Below are positions 1 to 5,116 of a DNA stretch of 5,689 nucleotides, in pieces. The stretch covers positions 1 through 5,689 of the forward strand of contig CAMCEP010000193.1 in assembly GCA_945873675.1 (NCBI GenBank), written 5' to 3'. The first letter of the stretch is position 1. The number at the start of each line of letters is the position of its first letter. Under the pieces are notes generated by a model that did not search any database, had not been told where the DNA came from, and worked only from the letters and a program-made list of their open reading frames with translations. Source of the stretch: Asaia bogorensis (GTDB lineage: Bacteria; Pseudomonadota; Alphaproteobacteria; Acetobacterales; Acetobacteraceae). A program made the translations under genes and the position numbers.

Positions 1-1
1 G

Positions 2-127
2 GCGAAGCCGCACGATATACAACTGGCCGATATCCTTATCGCGTACCGGGATCGCGCAATGGCTCGCGCCGCCTATGCGGCAGCGCTCACCGCGAACAGC
101 CCAGAAGCCTGGCGCGCCACGGGTTGA
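2..127 (+). CDS. C-terminal end of an unidentified protein (5' end outside window)
   Basis: Reading frame 2 is open from the left edge to a TGA at 125-127 and gives about 41 residues, beginning AKPHDIQLADILIAYRDRA and ending AWRATG. The fragment is alanine-rich and probably helical, and about two thirds of its codons end in G or C, as expected for this genome. I do not recognise the family from so short a tail. The other two plus frames are also open over this stretch, so the frame choice rests on codon usage and a plausible amino-acid composition. It points the same way as the transport cluster but is separated from it by the minus-strand CBS gene, so it is not part of that operon. Confidence 0.45.
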   Translation, partial: AKPHDIQLADILIAYRDRAMARAAYAAALTANSPEAWRATG

Positions 128-228
128 TGGCACGTCACGAGTGACTCAAGGGGCGAGCGCGTGGCCGCCCTGAATGCAAATCAACAGTGTTTCGCACGCG
201 GACCAAGCCGGCCTCGCGCCGCCTTACT
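128..228. other. Convergent spacer without a gene
   Basis: This 101-nt gap separates the stop of the left partial gene from the stop of the minus-strand CBS gene. It holds a small near-palindrome at 134-145 (GTCAC, two bases, GTGAC) and a GGGCG/CGCCC pair at 151-155 and 166-170. Neither is followed by a T-tract on either strand, so no convincing intrinsic terminator is visible for either gene. Confidence 0.5.
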
Positions 229-672
229 TCAGTGCATGAAGCTCCGCGTCACATAGGCCTTCAGCGCTTCAACATCGTGGTCCTGCTTGGCGAAGCGGAA
301 CTTCACCAGGTCGCGGATGCTGACAATGCCAAGCAGGGTTCCATCCGTGTCACACACCGGCAAATGGCGAAAATAGCCCTGGTCCATGATCTCAAGCGCG
401 GCTTCCACGGGCGTATCGGGGCCGATCATGATGACTTCACGGGTCATGATCTCCTCAGCGGCCAGGCAGCGGATGCCATTCCGCCGATCCGCGACTGATT
501 TCACGATGTCACGCTCGCTCAAGATGCCGGCGACCTGGCCGGAAGCATTCACGATCAATACGGCGCCAATACGCCGTGCCGCCATGATGCGGGCGATTTC
601 AACCACCGGGGTTTCGGGCGTTACTGAAATTGCGGCGTTACCCTTCTGCCGCAGAACTGCTGCTATGGTCAT
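229..672 (-). CDS. Two-CBS-domain protein
   Basis: A 147-residue cytoplasmic protein made of almost nothing but a tandem CBS pair (Bateman module). CBS1 spans about residues 12-66 and CBS2 about 74-128. Each ends with the typical strand-loop-helix signature: GILSERDIVK at 49-58 and GIVSIRDLVK at 115-124. The S-x-x-D pieces (52-55, 118-121) correspond to positions that contact adenine-nucleotide ribose or phosphate in this family. The inter-domain EEIMTREV segment is also classic. There is no signal peptide, membrane segment or attached catalytic domain. The ATG at 670-672 is supported by an AGGAGG Shine-Dalgarno (682-687 on the other strand), 9 nt upstream. Such stand-alone proteins usually sense AMP, ATP, NAD or SAM and act through partners. 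The partner and ligand are not visible here. It is transcribed divergently from the transport cluster, so any functional link is only positional. Confidence 0.93.
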   Translation of the reverse strand: MTIAAVLRQKGNAAISVTPETPVVEIARIMAARRIGAVLIVNASGQVAGILSERDIVKSVADRRNGIRCLAAEEIMTREVIMIGPDTPVEAALEIMDQGYFRHLPVCDTDGTLLGIVSIRDLVKFRFAKQDHDVEALKAYVTRSFMH

Positions 673-676
673 GGCC

Positions 677-687
677 GGAGGCCTCCT
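677..687 (-). promoter_or_regulatory. Shine-Dalgarno of CBS gene within a palindrome
   Basis: On the minus strand AGGAGG (682-687) precedes the CBS start codon by 9 nt and fixes the start. It overlaps the perfect 10-bp palindrome GGAGGCCTCC (677-686). The palindrome may be incidental to the SD sequence. Confidence 0.7.
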
Positions 688-893
688 GTTTCGAAGCTCT
701 GCCAGCCCACCTCATCCTTCGCGGGTCATGTGGGCGTTTTGCGCAGGAAGCGCAAGCATTGAATCGCGCGAATGCCACGGATTGCGGCCGGAGCCGCCGC
801 TAGGGGCGGCAATGCGCGCTTGCCTTGCCCCGTGCCCGCATGCGAGCCTTCGATCGCCCCGCCGGAAGGCGGCCAGCTTTCGCCATGGAAACA

Positions 894-898
894 GGGAG
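894..898 (+). promoter_or_regulatory. Shine-Dalgarno deciding the TAXI protein start
   Basis: GGGAG followed by 8 nt and then the ATG at 907. It supports the shorter protein over the in-frame upstream ATG at 772, which would bury the signal peptide behind 45 low-complexity residues. Confidence 0.75.
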
Positions 899-906
899 AG
901 ATCATC

Positions 907-1896
907 ATGACGCTTCAAACCTCACGCCGTCTGCTGCTCGGCGCTGGGCTTGCCGCCCCCTTCATTCGTACCGCTTCGGCGCAAACCACGCTGGAATGGG
1001 TGGCGGGGTCCGTGGGCGGTGGCTGGTACACCATGGCGGCAGGGCTTTCTTCCCTGATCCGGGAAGAAAACCCTGATCTGCAAATCCGCGTCGTGCCGGG
1101 CGGGGGGCTGGCCAATTCCACGCGCATCAACAACAACCAATCCCAGATCGGCTGGGGGATTGATGCCTTTGCTGCCTCTGCCGTGCAGGGGATCGAGCCC
1201 TATAACGCCAAGCACGACAAGCTTCGCTGCCTTGGCACCGGCTATTCGCCGACGGAACACCATTTCCTGCGCCACAAGGGCGCGGGGCCTGAGGATATGC
1301 GCGCCATCCTGACGCAGCGCGGCCTGAAAATCGCGGCCCCGCAGCGCAGCAGCACGGATGAAATGACGCTGCAGCGCATCCTGAAATTCCTCGGCACCAG
1401 CCCAGACAAGATCAGGGCCGAAGGTGGGCGCTATCTGAACGGGTCCTACGCCGATATCGCGGCGGCCTATAATGATGGCCAGGTGGACTACCTCTACGCC
1501 GCACTTGCACGCCCGGCGGCAATTTTCACGGAAATTGCCCAAGGTAGGCGCGGTGGGCATATGGTCGCCTTCCCACAGGATGTGCGCGACCATTTGCAAA
1601 AGGAATACGCCTATGCGCAAGGCGTTCTGCCGGGGGCGACCTATCCCGCGCTCATGACCGGCGATGTGCCGGTGACGCTGATGGATAGCGTGATCCTGGT
1701 GCATGAAAGCGTGCCGGATGATGTGACCTACAAGATCACCCGCACGCTGATCCGCAACCGCGGGCAAAGGCTGATTACCATCCATGCCAGTATGGGCGCC
1801 TGGAACCCGATGACATCGGTGGCCTATCGCGGCGTCCCGCTGGCGGGCGGTGCGGTGCGCGCCTTCCGCGAAGCTGGCGCCAATCCGCCGGCCTGA
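907..1896 (+). CDS. TAXI family TRAP transporter solute-binding protein
   Basis: A 329-residue periplasmic binding protein that should capture a small, probably anionic, solute and deliver it to the fused TRAP permease encoded next. The signal peptide covers residues 1-25 with a likely cut in TASA^QTT. It carries SRRLLLGAG at 6-14, a twin-arginine-like motif, so Tat export is possible. The mature start (LEWVAGSVGGGWYTMAAGLSSLI, about 29-51, in segments) matches the TAXI opening in which a glycine-rich loop precedes the first helix. A PGGG-x-x-NSTRINNNQSQIG stretch (64-82) matches the family's second conserved block. The length is normal for TAXI proteins. I chose the ATG at 907 over the in-frame ATG at 772 because GGGAG (894-898) sits 8 nt upstream and the signal peptide begins there. 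First gene of the cluster; the substrate cannot be predicted (C4-dicarboxylates, glutamate and others are known for the family). Confidence 0.9.
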   Translation: MTLQTSRRLLLGAGLAAPFIRTASAQTTLEWVAGSVGGGWYTMAAGLSSLIREENPDLQIRVVPGGGLANSTRINNNQSQIGWGIDAFAASAVQGIEPYNAKHDKLRCLGTGYSPTEHHFLRHKGAGPEDMRAILTQRGLKIAAPQRSSTDEMTLQRILKFLGTSPDKIRAEGGRYLNGSYADIAAAYNDGQVDYLYAALARPAAIFTEIAQGRRGGHMVAFPQDVRDHLQKEYAYAQGVLPGATYPALMTGDVPVTLMDSVILVHESVPDDVTYKITRTLIRNRGQRLITIHASMGAWNPMTSVAYRGVPLAGGAVRAFREAGANPPA

Positions 1897-1911
1897 ACAA
1901 GCTTTTGCGCC

Positions 1912-1943
1912 ATCGCCTGATCCGCTCTCACGGATCTGGCGAT
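1912..1943 (+). repeat. Intercistronic stem-loop after the TAXI gene
   Basis: Arms ATCGCCTGATCCG (1912-1924) and CGGATCTGGCGAT (1931-1943) pair over 13 positions with a single T-T mismatch, around a 6-nt loop CTCTCA. It starts 16 nt after the TAXI stop. No T-run follows (ACTTCAATTTG), so it is a weak candidate for a terminator. In many transport operons a hairpin at this place protects the binding-protein mRNA 3' end and lowers expression of the permease; that role here is inference. Confidence 0.75.
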
Positions 1944-1955
1944 ACTTCAATTTGA

Positions 1956-2001
1956 GCGCCTGATTCACTGCTTCGGTTAACCACCCAAGCTGATCAGGCG
2001 C
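1956..2001 (+). repeat. Second inverted repeat upstream of the permease start, able to compete with the first
   Basis: GCGCCTGAT (1956-1964) is perfectly complementary to ATCAGGCGC (1993-2001), enclosing a 28-nt loop that contains the palindrome GGTTAACC (1975-1982). The same 3' arm can also pair with CGCCTGATC at 1914-1922, which is the left arm of the upstream hairpin. CGCCTGAT thus occurs twice (1914-1921, 1957-1964) with one shared complement just ahead of the permease ribosome binding site. This allows mutually exclusive foldings in the mRNA. Confidence 0.6.
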
Positions 2002-2011
2002 GGGCGATTAA

Positions 2012-2018
2012 GGGGGGG
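2012..2018 (+). promoter_or_regulatory. G-tract ribosome binding site of the permease
   Basis: A run of seven G's (preceded by AA) lies 6 nt before the ATG at 2025 and is the only SD-like sequence available. It is a homopolymer, so its exact register with the anti-SD is loose. It starts 10 nt after the second inverted repeat ends. Confidence 0.55.
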
Positions 2019-2024
2019 CACGCC

Positions 2025-3917
2025 ATGCGCGCGCTTGATGGGTGGCTGAAAAGCGCCATCGCGCTTTGGATGGCGGGGTGGGCGGCGCTGCATCTTTATT
2101 TCGGCGGCTTCGGATTTCCGGAGCCGATCGAAATGCGGAGCCTCCATTTGCTGGTCTTCACGCCGCCGCTTTTTCTGATGTATCCGGCGTTTCAGAAGCA
2201 CTCGCCGCAAAACCGCCCAAGCCTGTTTGATTGGCTTTGGACCATTGCTGCCGCCGTGCCGCATTTATGGGTTTTCGTGAATGCAGGCGCGGTGAATGAC
2301 CGCATGGAATATGTGGATCCCTTCACGCCGCTGATGCTGACCCTTGGCATTGTCTGCCTGGTGACGATGCTGGAAGCGATCCGCCGCGCGGTGGAACCGG
2401 GGCTTGCCTGGATGGTGGCGGGCTGCCTGCTTTACATGTTCATCGGCCATCATCTGCCGGGTGTTCTGAACACGCGCAATTTCAAATTGAATGAGATTAT
2501 TGAAGCCGCCTGGCTGGTGCCGACGGCAGGCGGCGTTTATGGGCCTCTCACGGGGATTGTCGCCACCACCATCGCCGTCTTCATCCTGTTCGGTTCCTTC
2601 ATGCAGGGCAGTGGCACGGGGCGGCTGTTTTCCAACCTCGGCGCGGCAGTGGCCGGGCGCTATAGCGGCGGGCCGGCCAAGGTTGCTGTTGTAACCTCCG
2701 GCCTATTCGGCACCATGAGCGGGTCTTCGGTATCCAATGTGATCACCACCGGGGCGATGACCATTCCGTTGATGGTGCGCGTTGGCTATCGCCCGGCGGT
2801 CGCGGCCGGCATTGAAAGTGCGGCTTCGGTGGGTGGTGCGCTGATGCCACCCGTGATGGGCGCAGCCGCCTTTGTCATGGCGGAAATCACCAATATTCCC
2901 TATAGCGACATCATCATCGCGGCCGCCATTGGTGCCGTGATGTATTACTTCGCGATCCTGGCGGCGGTGCATTTCGAAGCGAAGAAGCTTGGTATTGAAC
3001 CCATGGCGCTCAAGGATATTCCCGCCTGGCGTGAAGTGCTTCAGGATGTGCATTTGGTGTTGCCCATCGGCTTGCTTGTCTATCTGATGACAGAACGCTG
3101 GAGCGGGAATTACGCAGCCTTCTGTTCCACCCTTGCCATGGTTGGTGTCTCATTGCTGCGTGCGCGCACGCGGATGGGTTGGCGTGCGGTGTTGAATAGC
3201 CTGGCGGATGCCGGCTTCACCATGGCGCCGCTTGCGGTTTCCATCGCGGGGGCTGGCGTGGTTGTCTCGGCACTCACGGCAACCGGCATGGTGGTGGCCT
3301 TTGGCGGCATCATCAAGGATTTGTCTGCGGGCAATCTGGCGCTGCTGCTGGTGCTGCTTTGCGTCACCGTGCTGGTCCTTGGCCTAGGTATCCCGACCAC
3401 ACCATCCTACATCATCGCCGCTGCCATTGGCGTGCCGCAGGTGCTGGAATTGGGCCGGCCGCTGGGTATTGATGTCTTGCAGGCGCATCTTTTCGTTTTC
3501 TATTTCGCGGTGATCGCGGATGCGACACCACCGGTGGCCGCCGCCGCCTTCGCCGCCGCTGCCATCGCCAAGGCAAGCCCCACCATCGCAAGCCTTCATG
3601 CCTCCCGCTTTGGGATTGCCGGCTTCACCGTGGGCTTTGCCTTCATTTATGATCCAGGGATCATGCTGCGCGGCAGTTTGTTTGATATTGTCACCGCGAC
3701 ACTCATTCAGGTCTCGGCCCTCACGCTGATCACCGCATCCTATGCAGGGTATTTGTTGCGCCCCATGGGGTGGGTCTTGCGCTGGGCCATGGGCATTGTT
3801 GGCCTTGCCGCCGCCTTCTTGCATCTGCTGCCTGATACGCAGCGCCTATTACTCGCGCTTGGTGTGCTTTGTGGCGTTGCCCTTTGGCAGCGCCTGGGCA
3901 AGCCTGCGCCTGCATGA
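2025..3917 (+). CDS. TRAP transporter fused permease, 4TM/12TM type (DctQ-DctM fusion)
   Basis: A 630-residue inner-membrane protein that joins a small N-terminal DctQ-like part to a large DctM-like channel part. It is the usual partner of TAXI binding proteins and moves substrate with an ion gradient rather than ATP. Hydrophobic segments run along the whole length. The first four (roughly 10-30, 38-55, 70-90, 103-142 with two close segments) form the DctQ-like part. DctM signatures follow in order: GTGRLFSNL at 197-205; GTMSGSSVSNVITTGAMTIP at 229-248; the AAS-x-GGALMPPVMGAAAF stretch at 266-283; GLGIPTTPSYI at 453-463; IADATPPVAAAAFAAAAIA at 497-515; and RFGIAGFTVGFAFIYDPGI at 528-546. The length is typical for the fused family. 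The ATG at 2025 follows a G-rich SD by 6 nt. It lies 128 nt after the TAXI gene and 26 nt before the next gene, so it is probably co-transcribed with both. No disruption is seen. Confidence 0.95.
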   Translation: MRALDGWLKSAIALWMAGWAALHLYFGGFGFPEPIEMRSLHLLVFTPPLFLMYPAFQKHSPQNRPSLFDWLWTIAAAVPHLWVFVNAGAVNDRMEYVDPFTPLMLTLGIVCLVTMLEAIRRAVEPGLAWMVAGCLLYMFIGHHLPGVLNTRNFKLNEIIEAAWLVPTAGGVYGPLTGIVATTIAVFILFGSFMQGSGTGRLFSNLGAAVAGRYSGGPAKVAVVTSGLFGTMSGSSVSNVITTGAMTIPLMVRVGYRPAVAAGIESAASVGGALMPPVMGAAAFVMAEITNIPYSDIIIAAAIGAVMYYFAILAAVHFEAKKLGIEPMALKDIPAWREVLQDVHLVLPIGLLVYLMTERWSGNYAAFCSTLAMVGVSLLRARTRMGWRAVLNSLADAGFTMAPLAVSIAGAGVVVSALTATGMVVAFGGIIKDLSAGNLALLLVLLCVTVLVLGLGIPTTPSYIIAAAIGVPQVLELGRPLGIDVLQAHLFVFYFAVIADATPPVAAAAFAAAAIAKASPTIASLHASRFGIAGFTVGFAFIYDPGIMLRGSLFDIVTATLIQVSALTLITASYAGYLLRPMGWVLRWAMGIVGLAAAFLHLLPDTQRLLLALGVLCGVALWQRLGKPAPA

Positions 3918-3931
3918 AATTCACCATTCCG

Positions 3932-3936
3932 GGAGG
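3932..3936 (+). promoter_or_regulatory. Shine-Dalgarno deciding the start of the AapJ-type gene
   Basis: GGAGG is followed by 7 nt and the ATG at 3944. An alternative in-frame ATG at 3914 overlaps the permease stop as ATGA (3914-3917), but it would add ten residues (MKFTIPGGRN) ahead of a complete signal peptide. The downstream ATG is therefore preferred. Confidence 0.8.
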
Positions 3937-3943
3937 AAGAAAC

Positions 3944-4966
3944 ATGAAAACCAAATTCCTGCTTGCCGCCGGCTTGCTCGCCGCGCTGCCGGCCTTCGCG
4001 CAACCGGTGCAACAAGGCCCAACGGTTGGCGCCATTCGTGCGCGCGACGCGCTGATTTGCGGCGCGCATCCGGGGGCACCCGGCTTTGGTGTGGTTGATA
4101 GCCAAGGCATCAATCGCGGGTTGGATGCTGATACCTGCCGCGCGGTTGCCGCCGCGATCCTGGGCGATGGGAATAAGGTGCGCTCAGTGGTGCTGTCTTC
4201 CCAGGCGCGTCTGCCCGCCTTGCAATCGGGGCAGGTGGATATGCTGTCCCGTACCACCACCTGGTCGCATACGCGCGATACCGCCAATGGGCTCAATTTC
4301 ACTGCCGTCAATTTCTATGATGGTCAGGGCTTCCTGGTGCGTGTCGCAAGCGGCGCCAAGCGCGCAACCGATCTGGCAGGGGCGACGATCTGCGTGACCG
4401 CCGGCACGACCAATGAACTCAATCTGACTGATTGGGCGCGCACCACGAATACGCGCATCCAACCTTTGGTGTTCGAACAGAATGAGGAAACGCGCAACGC
4501 TTACAACAATGGGCGCTGCGATGCGTTTTCCACCGATGCGTCGCAGCTTGCCGGCATTCGCAGCGCTTTGCGCAACCCGGCCGAACATGTGGTTCTGCCC
4601 GATATCATTTCAAAGGAACCCTTGGCGCCTGCGGTGCGCCATGGCGATGACCAGTTCTTCGATATCGTACGCTGGACTGTCTTTGCGCTGATCGAGGCTG
4701 AGGAATTGGGCGTGACGCAGGCGAATGTGGATGAGATGCTGAATAGCGCTAACCCTTCCATCCGCCGCTTGCTGGGTGTTTCGGGCGATCACGGGCCGCT
4801 GATGGGGATTGACCGGCGCTGGGCCTATAACGCCATCAAGGCGGTCGGCAATTACGGCGAAATCTTCGAACGCAACCTCGGCAAGAATTCCCCCATCAAC
4901 CTGCCGCGCGGCTTGAATGATTTGTGGACGCGTGGCGGTCTGATGTACGCGCCGCCGATTAGGTGA
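3944..4966 (+). CDS. aapJ: AapJ/BztA-type amino-acid-binding protein (ABC superfamily), apparently orphan
   Basis: A 340-residue periplasmic binding protein of the general L-amino-acid family (SBP_bac_3 fold). A Sec-type signal peptide covers residues 1-19 (KTK, hydrophobic core, PAFA^QP). Family blocks appear in order: ALICGAHPGAPGFGVVDSQG (36-55); GLDADTCRAVAAAILGD (59-75); SRTTTW plus RD (102-112); YDGQGFLV (125-132); ATICVTAGTTNELNL (147-161); GRCDAFSTDASQL (190-202); ISKEPLAPAVRHGD (222-235); GNYGEIFERNLG (302-313); and LWTRGGLMYAPPIR at the end. The full-length match implies binding of L-amino acids, with the Asp in STDAS and the AGTT loop likely at the ligand. Normally aapQ, aapM and aapP follow; here a terminator and a convergent gene follow instead. 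It starts 26 nt after the TRAP permease, so co-transcription is likely. Whether it feeds a remote ABC transporter or is linked to the TRAP system is open. Confidence 0.93.
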   Translation: MKTKFLLAAGLLAALPAFAQPVQQGPTVGAIRARDALICGAHPGAPGFGVVDSQGINRGLDADTCRAVAAAILGDGNKVRSVVLSSQARLPALQSGQVDMLSRTTTWSHTRDTANGLNFTAVNFYDGQGFLVRVASGAKRATDLAGATICVTAGTTNELNLTDWARTTNTRIQPLVFEQNEETRNAYNNGRCDAFSTDASQLAGIRSALRNPAEHVVLPDIISKEPLAPAVRHGDDQFFDIVRWTVFALIEAEELGVTQANVDEMLNSANPSIRRLLGVSGDHGPLMGIDRRWAYNAIKAVGNYGEIFERNLGKNSPINLPRGLNDLWTRGGLMYAPPIR

Positions 4967-4974
4967 GGTGATGG

Positions 4975-5008
4975 GGCGCGGCGAGGATCACCGCCGCGCC
5001 ATTTTGTT
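4975..5008 (+). terminator. Rho-independent terminator of the transport cluster
   Basis: Perfect 9-bp GC-only stem GGCGCGGCG (4975-4983) / CGCCGCGCC (4992-5000) with an 8-nt loop, followed by ATTTTGTT (5001-5008). It begins 8 nt after the stop of the AapJ-type gene. The reverse strand lacks a T-run after the stem, so it works for plus-strand transcripts only. Confidence 0.9.
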
Positions 5009-5056
5009 GGTCGCATTTTCCGAGTCGCTAAGTGAAGCCACTTGGCTTGAAAATGC
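5007..5056 (+). repeat. Palindromic extragenic repeat, copy 1
   Basis: The palindromic core is 5013-5056 (44 bp) and begins GCATTTTCCGAGTCGC. Outer arms GCATTTT (5013-5019) / AAAATGC (5050-5056) enclose CCGAGT (5020-5025) / ACTTGG (5040-5045) with a CTTG bulge (5046-5049). An inner AAGTG/CACTT hairpin is also possible. TTGGT at 5007-5011 extends the similarity to copy 2, giving 50 bp with two mismatches. Confidence 0.85.
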
Positions 5057-5064
5057 ACTTGTCT

Positions 5065-5114
5065 TTGGTTGCATTTTCCGAGTCGCTAAGTGAAGCCACT
5101 CGGCTTGAAAATGC
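5065..5114 (+). repeat. Palindromic extragenic repeat, copy 2
   Basis: Core 5071-5114 is identical to copy 1 except C5101 in place of T5043; the offset between copies is 58 bp. Arms are GCATTTT (5071-5077) / AAAATGC (5108-5114) and CCGAGT (5078-5083) / ACTCGG (5098-5103). It ends 2 nt from the stop codon of the minus-strand gene. The pair resembles REP/BIME-type intergenic palindromes; the family is not one I can name. Confidence 0.85.
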
Positions 5115-5116
5115 TC

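Larger units (their letters stand above)
673..906. promoter_or_regulatory. Divergent intergenic region, presumed promoters for the CBS gene and the TRAP cluster
   Basis: This 234-nt non-coding region lies between two divergent starts, so it should hold promoters for both directions. I could not identify a convincing -35/-10 pair on either strand. It contains several compact inverted repeats: TTGCGC/GCGCAA at 739-744 and 750-755 (5-nt loop); GCCGCC/GGCGGC at 793-798 and 805-810 (6-nt loop); and CCGCC/GGCGG at 859-863 and 868-872 around a GGAA (GNRA-type) tetraloop. The last lies 34 nt upstream of the TAXI start and would be in the 5' leader. Open frames running through this region (for example an upstream in-frame ATG at 772) look non-coding: arginine/proline-rich low-complexity translation, no SD, and no signal peptide in the right place. 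Confidence 0.5.

Noticed and set aside
134..145. Near-palindrome GTCAC-GA-GTGAC as an operator
   Set aside because: It is only 5-bp half-sites, located between two gene ends rather than at a promoter; expected by chance at this size.
773..788. Sigma-54-like promoter (TGCCACG near TTGC)
   Set aside because: The -24 element reads GC instead of GG and the spacing to the -12 GC is wrong.
772..906. In-frame 5' extension of the TAXI protein to an ATG at 772
   Set aside because: The added residues are low-complexity and arginine/proline/alanine-rich, they precede a complete signal peptide, and the ATG at 907 has its own SD.
386..910. Plus-strand open frame opposite the CBS gene and intergenic region
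   Set aside because: It is the complement of a clear CBS protein, with serine/arginine-rich translation and no family resemblance.
922..1968. Long minus-strand open frame (about 348 codons) opposite the TAXI gene
   Set aside because: It is an antisense shadow: histidine/arginine-rich composition, no recognisable domain, no SD, and it lies over a well-supported plus-strand gene.
3730..4311. Minus-strand open frame across the permease-AapJ junction
   Set aside because: It overlaps two solid plus-strand genes and their intergenic SD; cysteine/arginine-rich shadow translation.
5007..5114. Possible minimal CRISPR array
   Set aside because: There are only two repeats, each unusually long (44-50 bp) and separated by only 8-14 nt, which is too short for a spacer; no cas genes are in the window.
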